Positions 1 to 5,045 of a stretch of 5,045 nucleotides of DNA are shown here, one piece after another; the first letter of the stretch is position 1; each line of letters opens with the position of its first letter. A model generated the notes under the pieces. That model did no database searches. It saw only the letters and a list, made by a program, of their open reading frames with translations, and was not told the origin of the DNA. Source of the stretch: Pyrinomonadaceae bacterium (GTDB lineage: Bacteria > Acidobacteriota > Blastocatellia > Pyrinomonadales > Pyrinomonadaceae); contig JACCRA010000325.1 in the NCBI GenBank assembly GCA_013813825.1, positions 1 to 5,045 on the forward strand. Direction: 5' to 3'. Position numbers and translations under genes: made by a program.

Positions 1-169
1 CTTGCGGGATAAGCGGCCCGTAGCCGCCCGAGCCTGTTTGCGCGTAAGCGCGGGTTCCGCCGCTCAATGAGCGCAGCTTGTTGCTTGCCATCAGTCCCTC
101 AAGGGCCAAGATAGCGCCGCCCGCCACGGCCGTGCGGCGTAAGAATGATCGCCTGTTTATTTCTCCCAT
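1..169 (-). CDS. PhoX/DUF839-like Tat-exported protein, N-terminal part
   Basis: This is an open frame that runs off the left edge, with 56 codons visible. It starts at ATG (169-167) behind a clear Shine-Dalgarno AGGAG (complement of 179-183) with 9-nt spacing, which fixes the start. The N-terminus is a twin-arginine signal: NRRSFLRR at residues 5-12, then a hydrophobic stretch from about 13 to 26, and a likely cleavage site after AYA (about 41-43). The first mature residues include GYGPLIP (about 49-55). That resembles the GYGPL start of the mature part of PhoX/DUF839 phosphatases, which are periplasmic calcium-dependent phosphoesterases exported folded by Tat. The Tat signal is seen directly. 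The PhoX assignment rests on a short motif plus family knowledge, because no catalytic residue is in view. Another Tat substrate with a similar start is possible. It is divergent from the PEP-CTERM gene, and no PHO-box-like repeat was recognised upstream. Confidence 0.72.
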   Translation of the reverse strand, partial: MGEINRRSFLRRTAVAGGAILALEGLMASNKLRSLSGGTRAYAQTGSGGYGPLIPQ

Positions 170-662
170 TTTTCTATTCTCCTAGAGGACGTTTGAGACC
201 GAGGTGGCGGCACGAGCGCAAGTCGCCTGCGCGCCGCACGGACGAACGCGGCGGCATCGCTTTCGGGTCCGCGCTCACTACTTACAAATTCGTCGAGGCA
301 CACCAACCACAGCGCGCGACCGCGAAGGGCGGCGCTCGTCTGTGACTGCTCGAATTATTCAAGAGGTGCGGACGGAGTTTAGAGGCGAGTTGTTATGTAA
401 TGGTGAAATTCAGATGAACCATTCATTAAAAATTGAAATCGGCTCGCGCAGCGGGTGAAGATTTTACCAAGAGTTCAATCAATGTTAACCCTCTGTTGCC
501 TTCGACTGTGTAGCTTGCTCGCATACAGGAATGTTGACTTGCTTGAAGTGTCGTCGCTCCTGCGGGCGACGGGAGGGTTGTGCCCCATCCTCTCGCCGCC
601 CGTTAATCAATCGGATGCAGTTTTCACTTGGGAAAAGTTCAGCTCACAGGAAAGGAATCAAT
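170..662. other. Intergenic region between divergent genes
   Basis: This 493-bp gap separates two divergent starts and should hold both promoters. Open frames inside it (plus 145-458, for example) are rich in Arg, Ala and Gly, have no convincing ribosome site and resemble nothing known, so I read them as non-coding. An A+T-rich patch lies at about 405-440. A TTGACT hexamer at 534-539 resembles a -35 box but has no acceptable -10 at 16-18 bp. I could not place either promoter with confidence. The long distance from any likely promoter patch to the start at 663 suggests an extended leader on the PEP-CTERM side. Confidence 0.5.
552..571 (+). other. Leader hairpin upstream of PEP-CTERM gene
   Basis: CGTCGCTC (552-559) pairs with GGGCGACG (564-571) around a 4-nt loop, giving eight pairs with one G-U wobble. 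It lies about 90 nt before the ATG at 663 and has no T-run after it, so it is not a terminator. It could be a fold in the transcript leader or chance in G+C-rich sequence. No known riboswitch was recognised. Confidence 0.25.
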
Positions 663-1232
663 ATGCTCCGCTCACACAAAGGAATTTTCAACGCGTTATT
701 TTTCGTCGTCTTGTGCTTCGGCTCGGCGGCTGCCACACAGGCCGACACCATCACGCTGACACTGCCAGACTTCAATGGTTCGTTCGTCCCGCCCAACCAG
801 ACGTTTCCGCGCCCGACATTGACGATTGGCACTTTCAACTTCACCATCCCGGCGGGACAACAGATCATTGGAGCCACGCTGACGGGCACTTTCGGCAATT
901 CGGTCAACGGTGTCAGTTCTCCTCTCAACCTTCTGTTCGACGGCCTGCAAGTCGCACAGTGCGCCCCGAGTGCGCCCTGCACCGGAACCTTCGGCACGAC
1001 GGGGCCGACCCCATTCACCTTCAACTTTAGTAACTTCTCGACGTTGAATGACGGAACGGCCTTGCTGGCTTTCTCGCAACTCGGCCCCGGCGCGGTCCGT
1101 CTCGGCAACCTGACACTCACGATTCAAACCCCAGTGCCGGAGCCGGCCACGATGACGCTGCTCGGCATCGGTCTGGCGGGCGTGGCCGCCAAGATTCGCC
1201 GCCGTCAAGCGGGTCGCCGGAAAGCAGCCTAG
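663..1232 (+). CDS. PEP-CTERM sorting domain-containing exported protein
   Basis: This predicted secreted protein has 189 residues. It has a Sec signal peptide (basic RSHK at 3-6, hydrophobic core about 8-24, cleavage probably after Ala27 in ATQA-D). The body (28-156) is rich in Thr, Phe, Asn and Gly and probably beta-stranded, with two cysteines (C100, C106) that could form a disulfide. The tail is a classic PEP-CTERM signal: VPEP at 158-161, a hydrophobic segment about 163-178 and a basic RRR cluster at 179-181. Known family role: an exosortase recognises this tail and handles the protein at the inner membrane during export, often in species that make exopolysaccharide. The body has no recognised enzyme motif. 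The start is the ATG preceded by AAGGA (652-656, 6-nt spacing). An upstream in-frame ATG at 531 would bury the signal peptide, so I rejected it. A terminator-like hairpin follows, so it is probably monocistronic. Confidence 0.93.
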   Translation: MLRSHKGIFNALFFVVLCFGSAAATQADTITLTLPDFNGSFVPPNQTFPRPTLTIGTFNFTIPAGQQIIGATLTGTFGNSVNGVSSPLNLLFDGLQVAQCAPSAPCTGTFGTTGPTPFTFNFSNFSTLNDGTALLAFSQLGPGAVRLGNLTLTIQTPVPEPATMTLLGIGLAGVAAKIRRRQAGRRKAA

Positions 1233-1258
1233 CTCGTTGCGGATTCTTTCAAACGCCG

Positions 1259-1294
1259 AACCACCCGCGAGCCGATCAAGGCTGGCGGGTGGTT
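1259..1294 (+). terminator. Strong hairpin terminator between convergent genes
   Basis: AACCACCCGC (1259-1268) pairs perfectly with GCGGGTGGTT (1285-1294). Inside it AGCC (1270-1273) pairs with GGCT (1280-1283) around a 6-nt loop, leaving a single G-G mismatch, so the stem totals 14 pairs. It begins 27 bp after the stop of the PEP-CTERM gene. No clear T-run follows on either strand, so it may need a factor or act as a transcript-end stabiliser. Its place between convergent genes, about 130 bp past the sigma-factor stop, allows it to serve both strands. Confidence 0.7.
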
Positions 1295-1425
1295 GGCTTG
1301 TGCCGCGAGAATTTCTGAAGACCGCATATTCGGAGCGGCCAGAGCGTCTTCGGCTTAACTTCGCCTAGTAAACGCCGGACGCGAAATCAAATTGATGCCA
1401 ATTGAGGAGAAGGGATGCCAACAGA

Positions 1426-2406
1426 TCAACAAGCAGCGGCGCGCGTCTGAAGGCAACGATTCTCACGCTCTCGTTCGGAACTGCCATCTGGTTTTGCCTG
1501 CACAGTCAGCACTGCGCCTCTGAGACGTCTTCGCGCCGTCACCTTTGCGTCTCCGCCCTTCGACTCATCCCGGCCCGTTTCATGTTCCATTCCCAGAGCG
1601 TCAATCGGATGTCTCTCTCGCAAAGGCGGTAGTCCGAGCAGTTCATTGGCTTCGTCCAAGCAGCGCGCGCAACTGACTAAATGACTGAGCACGGCGCGGC
1701 TCACGCCCGCCTCGCCGGTCTGGTAGATGCGGCAGAGGTGTTCCGGCGGAAAACACTCGCTCCGCCGCGCGGCAAAAATCTCCCGGCGCAGCTCAGCAAA
1801 GATGTCGGTGACAGAGTGGGTATCAACGTCCGCAACCGGAAGGCAAGCGGAGCGGTGGTTAGGATGCGAGCACGAAGCGAAGCTGGCGAGAAGAGCGCGG
1901 ACTTCGCTTCGCGCGGACTTCAGCCGGACGTTCACCATGTTGCGCGAACTATTTAATAGCCTCGCCACTTCGCTGGGGAAATAACCGTGGAAAAATCGTA
2001 GCAGCAACACGCTCCCGGAGATCGAAGTCTCTTTGCGAAGGCAAGCGTAGCGGCACACAATCTGAAGTTCGGCTTGAGCCTCCATCCGGTGCAATGGATC
2101 AGCGGCGATCATTCCCTCTTCAACCAAATTGTGCTCGATGAGAGAGAGCTGTTCGAGTCGCGTGACGCGTCGTTGATGCGAGAAGTGGACGTTACGCAAG
2201 ACACCGTACAAATAATTATCGGCGTCGTTGATGCCCAAGAGATCCGGGCCGGAGAGCGTAAACTGCACGAAAGCCTCGTGCAGAACGTCTTCGGCCAACT
2301 CGCGATTCGGACTGACGATTTGCACCGCCCATTTTAAGAGACGGTCGTAGCGCGCGAGGAAAAGTTCCTCACGGCTCGGTTGAATTGCAGCAACGACAGA
2401 TCCCAT
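1426..2406 (-). CDS. ECF-like sigma-70 factor with C-terminal zinc-finger-like segment
   Basis: This 326-residue RNA polymerase sigma factor should direct polymerase to a specific promoter set. Sigma region 2 spans about 14-80, with the typical 'ELFLARYDRLLKWA' helix, the acidic 'ELAEDVLHEAF' stretch and 'YLYGVLRN'. Region 4 spans about 130-172, a helix-turn-helix around 'FPSEVARLLNSSRNMVNVRL'. Past the usual ECF end (about 180-190) is an extension with HLVSCARC (H242, C246, C249) plus upstream C218 and C225. This is the H-x3-C-x2-C pattern of zinc-binding anti-sigma domains, here fused to the sigma factor itself. I chose ATG 2406 because the conserved part begins 12-15 residues later. A longer TTG start at 2460 exists, and neither has a good ribosome site. 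The tail after 'ELLGLPPL' is Lys/Arg/Glu-rich with no domain. Relatives I recall are longer there, so this copy may be shortened. No separate anti-sigma gene is adjacent. Confidence 0.85.
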   Translation of the reverse strand: MGSVVAAIQPSREELFLARYDRLLKWAVQIVSPNRELAEDVLHEAFVQFTLSGPDLLGINDADNYLYGVLRNVHFSHQRRVTRLEQLSLIEHNLVEEGMIAADPLHRMEAQAELQIVCRYACLRKETSISGSVLLLRFFHGYFPSEVARLLNSSRNMVNVRLKSARSEVRALLASFASCSHPNHRSACLPVADVDTHSVTDIFAELRREIFAARRSECFPPEHLCRIYQTGEAGVSRAVLSHLVSCARCLDEANELLGLPPLRERHPIDALGMEHETGRDESKGGDAKVTARRRLRGAVLTVQAKPDGSSERERENRCLQTRAAAC

Positions 2407-2548
2407 TTTGAAAAGCAGCTTTTGTGAAGTCAGGACATTACCTGCGCGGTGAATTTCCAAACGAAAAGTTGTAGCTGGACTGTACAGCTTTCTTTTGAAC
2501 TAGAAGTTAACTGGCAGTGACTGGAGGGTTAATACTTCAACTCGGCAT

Positions 2549-3061
2549 CGTTTCTACGAAGCGAACTTCGACCGCCGCCCGACCTATCAGGAGTTTGTTC
2601 GCGACTTACAACGAGTGACCGGCCTGACGAGTGACGATACGCTCCTGCGCCAAGCGGCATTTGCGGTTGAATTCACCGGGCGGCAGGAATTCCGCGCCCG
2701 TTATGACGCGCTGCCGCTCCCTGCTTACGTCAACGCGCTGTTCCAGACAGCGGAGATCGGCGGTCTCACGTCCATCACCCGGCAAGACGGCACGCCACTC
2801 ACGCGCGCGCAGTTGGCCGACGGTAGCCGTTCGCGCGCCGCCATCCTGCGCGAGATTGCGGAGGGCCGCGAAGTGGCGGCGCAGTTCTTCAACCGCGCGT
2901 TTGTGGCGACGCAATACTTCGGCTATCTCCGGCGCGACCCGGAAGAGCCGGGCTATTCGCAATGGGTGGCGCTGCTTGATGCTAATCCGCGGAACTTCCG
3001 GGAGTTGGTGAACGGCTTCGTCAATTCCACCGAGTATCGGCTGCGCTTCGGGAGACCATAA
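2549..3061 (+). pseudogene. 5'-truncated DUF4214 protein remnant
   Basis: About 170 codons remain of what looks like the C-terminal end of a large exported DUF4214 protein. Recognisable family features in order: 'FYEANFDRRPTYQEFVRDLQ' at the start of the similarity, 'AFAVEFTGRQEFRARYDAL', 'REIAEGREVAAQFFNRAFV', 'YFGYLRRDPEE' and the ending 'FVNSTEYRLRFGRP'. DUF4214 is found at the ends of surface or secreted proteins; its biochemical role is unsettled. The frame is open only from 2504 (TAG at 2501-2503) and lacks ATG, GTG or TTG before GTG 2615, which falls inside the conserved region and has no ribosome site at proper spacing. A GGAGGG at 2523-2528 has no in-frame start after it. There is no signal peptide. 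I infer that the 5' part was deleted, with the break near 2540, close to the sigma-gene upstream region. If expressed at all it could be a 148-residue fragment from GTG 2615. The terminator behind it is intact. Confidence 0.75.
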
Positions 3062-3101
3062 AGGCCGGAGTCCGTAGCGCCGTGTTGATCGCATGTCGGT
3101 C

Positions 3102-3147
3102 AACGAGATGAGGGGCAGGCTGATAACCTGCCCCTCACTCGTTTGTA
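3102..3147 (+). terminator. Rho-independent-like terminator after DUF4214 remnant
   Basis: TGAGGGGCAGG (3109-3119) pairs perfectly with CCTGCCCCTCA (3127-3137) around a 7-nt loop. Below one bulged A (3108), AACGAG (3102-3107) pairs with CTCGTT (3138-3143), giving 17 pairs. The right arm runs into a short T-rich stretch. It lies 40 bp after the DUF4214 stop, in the expected place for that gene's terminator. Confidence 0.8.
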
Positions 3148-3597
3148 ACGTGTGGCACAAACGGATCAGAGTAAGGTGTCGTTCTCACCTACTGTCGGCG
3201 GCACTCATGCGGAACTCAACATATCGCAATTCACTCGGTGATACCTGTTGCCCTAAACGTATGACACCATGTCTTAAGCTAGGCTCCCGTATCCTTCGGC
3301 TCGGCGCTTCGCCAGCGCCTACGTCTTAAATTACCTCGAACTATGACTGGCGTAACGCTCTAATAAAATTCACGGATTTCTGGTAAAGCAATCAGATTAG
3401 GTCTCTATTTAACTTAACTTAAGTGGCTGCTTGTCAATCCCTATTGCTTTAGCATTTAGGAAGCCAGCAAACGTCACTCAGCGTTTTCGCGCTTGCCCCG
3501 CGTTAAACTGCCCGGAAGTGGCTTTGGGATGAGTCTTTTGGCTGTGGAGTGAACCGCAGTTTGTGAGTGTTCCCCTCTAACTTGTAAGGAGTACAAC
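3148..3597. other. Gene-poor region upstream of second PEP-CTERM gene
   Basis: This 450-bp stretch has no gene I can support. A plus-strand frame from 3093 to 3329 passes through the preceding terminator and resembles nothing. The region becomes A+T-rich at about 3325-3465, with an 8-bp palindrome ACTTAAGT (3417-3424) inside TTAACTTAACTTAAG. A small perfect hairpin (GGCGCT 3303-3308 with AGCGCC 3314-3319) has no T-run. TTGTCA at 3431-3436 resembles a -35 box but has no good -10. The promoter of the next gene must lie here, but I cannot place it. Confidence 0.5.
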
Positions 3598-4251
3598 ATG
3601 CCCTACAGAAGTAAATTCGTTCTCTCACTTTTCGCGCTCGGAGTTATTTGCCTCGGTTCAGCCACGGCAAGGGCCGATAGTATTATTGTTGGTAATAGTA
3701 CAGGCGCGAATTCGACAGCCACTGTTACCATGGTCTCGCTGGTTCCGGCCGGAGGCGGTAACTCTACTTTCTCTTTCAGACTGACGAACACGTCACCTTT
3801 TGACGCCCGCATCACTGCCGTCGGCTTTGACTTGGTTGGAGGCGACAACACCCTCGGTAACGACGGGATAGATGGCTTCACGGCCAGTAACGTCGGTAAT
3901 TTCACGTTCGGTGACGGCGACCTCGGCAATGTCCCTCAATTCAACAGTGCCACACTGGATTTCGGGTTCAGTGTCGGCAATAGCGGAAACTTTAGTGGTG
4001 GTAGCCCGAACGACGGAATCGCACCAACCAACTTCCTGACCTTTAGCGTGACCGGCAATTTCCAAGGCCTAACGTCGGCGCAGGTCGAAGCCGGGATATT
4101 CGTGCGCTTCCAGCGCGTCGGGGCTAACGGCCAAGGCAGCGACGTAGGAACTCCGACAGCCCCGGTGCCTGAACCAACTACTATGTTATTGCTCGGTACG
4201 GGTCTCGCTGGCATTGCCGCAAAGGTGCGTCGTCGCCGGCAGGCGGTGTAG
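3598..4251 (+). CDS. PEP-CTERM sorting domain-containing exported protein
   Basis: This predicted secreted protein has 217 residues and starts at the ATG behind AAGGAG (3586-3591, 6-nt spacing). The Sec signal peptide has basic residues at R4 and K6, a hydrophobic core about 7-22 and likely cleavage after ARA (26). The mature body (27-188) is low in charge and very rich in Asn, Gly, Ser, Thr and Phe ('NSTFSFRLTNTSPF', 'GNFTFGDGDLGN'), which suggests a beta-rich extracellular fold. No cysteine occurs after the signal peptide. 'IFVRFQRVG...GSDVG' at about 167-184 recalls one group of PEP-CTERM surface proteins, but I do not assign a subfamily. The tail has VPEP at 190-193, a hydrophobic segment about 195-209 and RRRR at 211-214. 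It matches the tail of the first PEP-CTERM protein at 20 of 25 aligned positions. An exosortase encoded elsewhere should process it. Its codons look less G+C-rich than those of the first PEP-CTERM gene. Confidence 0.93.
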   Translation: MPYRSKFVLSLFALGVICLGSATARADSIIVGNSTGANSTATVTMVSLVPAGGGNSTFSFRLTNTSPFDARITAVGFDLVGGDNTLGNDGIDGFTASNVGNFTFGDGDLGNVPQFNSATLDFGFSVGNSGNFSGGSPNDGIAPTNFLTFSVTGNFQGLTSAQVEAGIFVRFQRVGANGQGSDVGTPTAPVPEPTTMLLLGTGLAGIAAKVRRRRQAV

Positions 4252-4283
4252 GAACAGTAAGACTGCTAAACAACACAACGAAC

Positions 4284-4328
4284 AAGGCTACGTGAGCAGT
4301 GCGGCGTTCACGTAGCCTTTCTGTTTTT
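4284..4328 (+). terminator. Rho-independent terminator after second PEP-CTERM gene
   Basis: AAGGCTACGTGA (4284-4295) pairs perfectly with TCACGTAGCCTT (4308-4319). A G-U and a C-G pair extend it inward to an 8-nt loop. It is followed by TTCTGTTTTT (4319-4328), a good T-run. It lies 32 bp after the stop codon and marks the gene as a single-gene transcript at its 3' end. Confidence 0.9.
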
Positions 4329-4346
4329 CACTACTCGACCGCAGCG

Positions 4347-4378
4347 GGCAATTGAGCCTTAATTGAGGCTTGATTGCC
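4347..4378. repeat. Inverted repeat overlapping recombinase-remnant stop
   Basis: GGCAATTGAGCCT (4347-4359) pairs with AGGCTTGATTGCC (4366-4378) around a 6-nt loop: 11 standard pairs and two wobbles. No T-run follows on either strand, so it is a poor intrinsic terminator. Its right arm ends on the last base of the stop codon of the minus-strand recombinase remnant. It may be the recombinase gene's former terminator or part of an old element end. Confidence 0.6.
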
Positions 4379-4514
4379 TAGATTATTACTTTCTCTATCT
4401 CATCCAAAGTCAGTTCATCATCAATCCGGTTATAAAGCCGTGTTGTTCGCGTGGACTCAGGTGCCGCTTTTGCGCCGCCTTTTCAAATTGAAAGCGACCA
4501 TCTCTAAAAGTGGT
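4378..4514 (-). pseudogene. Tyrosine recombinase (integrase) C-terminal remnant
   Basis: Reading the minus strand to the TAG at 4380-4378 gives an ending 'ESTRTTRLYNRIDDELTLD' followed by EIEKVII. This closely matches the C-terminus I know from phage- and plasmid-type tyrosine recombinases ('HES-RTT-LYDR--DE-TLDE-ERI'). The Tyr of RTTRLYNR would be the nucleophile that cuts and joins DNA. This frame has a stop (TGA, 4485-4483) just upstream. Shifting by one base near 4470-4472 restores 'FEKAAQ', matching the family's 'LE-AQ-IA-HES' segment with exact spacing. The His expected before EST is Pro here. Further up, 'TTFRDG' (about 4514-4497) may be what is left of 'HTFRATG', implying a small internal deletion; this part is weak. 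Nothing N-terminal remains, because the next gene's coding sequence ends at 4543. The gene is dead. It points to a past integrative element at this locus. Confidence 0.68.
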
Positions 4515-4542
4515 TGTGAAAGTGCTATCGCAGAGAATTCAG

Positions 4543-4647
4543 TTACCGGAGGTCGTGGCCCTTCTTTTTGATCTGTTCACTCATCCAGATAATGTGCACT
4601 AGATCATTCCCGGCTCGCATGGCGGCTTGGGCATCAAGCACGTCAGT
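4543..4647 (-). pseudogene. Frameshifted C-terminal tail of the right-edge gene
   Basis: Directly after the premature stop at 4645-4643, the neighbouring frame stays open for 34 codons to TAA (4545-4543). It reads 'TDVLDAQAAMRAGNDLVHII', then WMSEQIKKKGHDLR. This is the kind of amphipathic helical ending expected after the 'NPIF' segment in the family to which the upstream part seems to belong. Dropping one base in the GACGAC stretch (4651-4646) joins the two frames into one continuous protein end. It is therefore probably the natural C-terminus, cut off by a one-base insertion or a sequence error. Confidence 0.65.
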
Positions 4648-5045
4648 CGTCGGCGAAGATGGGATTCCGCACGAATCTTTTGATTAAGCCGCTTAACGCT
4701 GACACCATAGTGCTCATCTGTAAATCGCTCTGGGCCTTTTTATCTTTCGCCACTGCCTCTTCGGACGGCAGCATTAAATTCGCCCGCAACCGGACGGCGT
4801 GTTTATAAATCTCCCCGGCGGATTTCTCCACCCGTTGCGCGTTCAGGGCTTCACCGGAAACCCTTTGTTCCGCCAACTCGTTGCTGACGATCTGAATGTG
4901 CTGATAGTCTTCTCTGATCTGCCGCCACGCGAGTTGTTGCTGCTCCGGAGTTTTTTTCCCATTCTTTTCTAAATCTTTGAGCAGCCATTCGCGGTATCGC
5001 AGATCACGCGCGATAGGCGAAGCGCGCCGCGAATTGACGGTCGGG
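4643..5045 (-). CDS. Conserved uncharacterised protein, partial, frameshifted at 3' end
   Basis: This open frame enters from beyond the right edge; 133 codons are visible before TGA (4645-4643). The N-terminus is outside the window, so the internal TTG at 4876 is not the true start. The visible part is highly charged and probably all-helical: 'ARDLRYREWLLKDLEKNGKK' (about 12-31), 'AWRQIREDYQHIQIVSNELA' (about 38-57), a Lys/Arg helix 'SAGEIYKHAVRLRANLMLP' (about 73-91), an Ala/Lys/Glu linker, then 'VSALSGLIKRFVRNPIF'. I recall similar uncharacterised proteins in Acidobacteriota with the same order of segments and no assigned function; those seen in full begin with an export signal. No enzyme motif or cysteine pair is visible. 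In relatives the chain continues past NPIF for about 30-40 residues. Here it stops within a few codons and the continuation lies in the next frame, so the gene is probably broken or carries a sequence error. Confidence 0.7.
   Translation of the reverse strand, partial: PTVNSRRASPIARDLRYREWLLKDLEKNGKKTPEQQQLAWRQIREDYQHIQIVSNELAEQRVSGEALNAQRVEKSAGEIYKHAVRLRANLMLPSEEAVAKDKKAQSDLQMSTMVSALSGLIKRFVRNPIFADD

Noticed and set aside
145..458. Two overlapping plus-strand open frames (66 and 84 codons)
   Set aside because: Arg/Ala-rich composition, no proper ribosome site and overlap with the 5' end of the PhoX-like gene; likely chance frames in G+C-rich DNA.
455..1208. Plus frame 455-1030 and minus frames 644-1120 and 696-1208 over the first PEP-CTERM gene
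   Set aside because: They are out-of-frame shadows of a gene with a clear signal peptide, ribosome site and sorting tail.
1895..1921. 11-bp direct repeat GCGCGGACTTC
   Set aside because: It lies inside sigma region 4 codons and is explained by similar Ser-Ala-Arg and Ser-Glu-Val-Arg coding; no array or third copy.
1402..2337. Plus-strand frames opposite the sigma factor (1402-1632, 1681-1984, 2074-2337)
   Set aside because: The minus strand encodes recognisable sigma regions 2 and 4; the plus frames show no domain and no starts of quality.
2473..2489. Short inverted repeat AGCTG/CAGCT upstream of the sigma gene as an operator
   Set aside because: Only 5-bp arms; expected by chance and not positioned against a recognisable promoter.
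2606..3160. 184-codon minus frame opposite the DUF4214 remnant
   Set aside because: Its sequence is the antisense of conserved DUF4214 codons and it begins inside the terminator hairpin region.
3303..3319. Perfect 6-bp hairpin as a terminator
   Set aside because: Short stem, no T-run and no gene ending nearby.
3093..3329. 78-codon plus frame after the DUF4214 stop
   Set aside because: It reads through a 17-pair terminator and has no recognisable composition or ribosome site.
3421..3597. Sigma-54 (-24/-12) promoter of the type known for some PEP-CTERM genes
   Set aside because: Candidate GG and GC pairs do not have the required spacing upstream of either PEP-CTERM gene.
3598..4214. Three minus-strand frames opposite the second PEP-CTERM gene
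   Set aside because: Antisense shadows of a well-supported coding sequence.

Overview
The window looks like chromosomal DNA of an environmental Gram-negative bacterium, most likely an Acidobacteriota of the Blastocatellia type. That assignment is inference from remembered families: two PEP-CTERM proteins with near-identical 'GLAG-AAK-RRR' tails, a sigma-70 factor with a zinc-binding C-terminal segment, a DUF4214 protein and an uncharacterised coiled-coil-like protein common in that group. No rRNA, tRNA or CRISPR array was seen.

Layout. The left edge (1-169, minus) holds the first 56 codons of a twin-arginine exported PhoX/DUF839-like protein. A 493-bp gap with a long leader separates it from a divergent PEP-CTERM gene (663-1232, plus), which ends at a strong hairpin. 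Convergent to that is an ECF-like sigma factor (1426-2406, minus). Divergent from the sigma gene is a 5'-truncated DUF4214 gene (about 2549-3061, plus) that still has its terminator. After a gene-poor, partly A+T-rich stretch comes a second PEP-CTERM gene (3598-4251, plus) with a textbook terminator. The right end is decayed on the minus strand. It holds the tail of a tyrosine recombinase (4378 to about 4514), a hairpin sitting on that gene's stop codon, and an uncharacterised gene running in from beyond the window whose reading frame breaks near 4646 and continues in another frame to 4543.

How it fits together. The intact genes mostly concern the cell envelope: a Tat substrate, two Sec-exported proteins carrying exosortase sorting tails, and a sigma factor with a possible built-in metal or redox sensor. 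No exosortase gene is in view, so sorting would depend on one elsewhere. Nothing in the sequence links the sigma factor to the PEP-CTERM promoters. Three damaged genes, a recombinase remnant and the different base composition around the second PEP-CTERM gene suggest that 2.5-4.7 kb is a rearranged accessory region. The most useful non-obvious results are the recombinase remnant, the frameshift at 4646, the truncated DUF4214 gene and the PhoX-like start at the edge.
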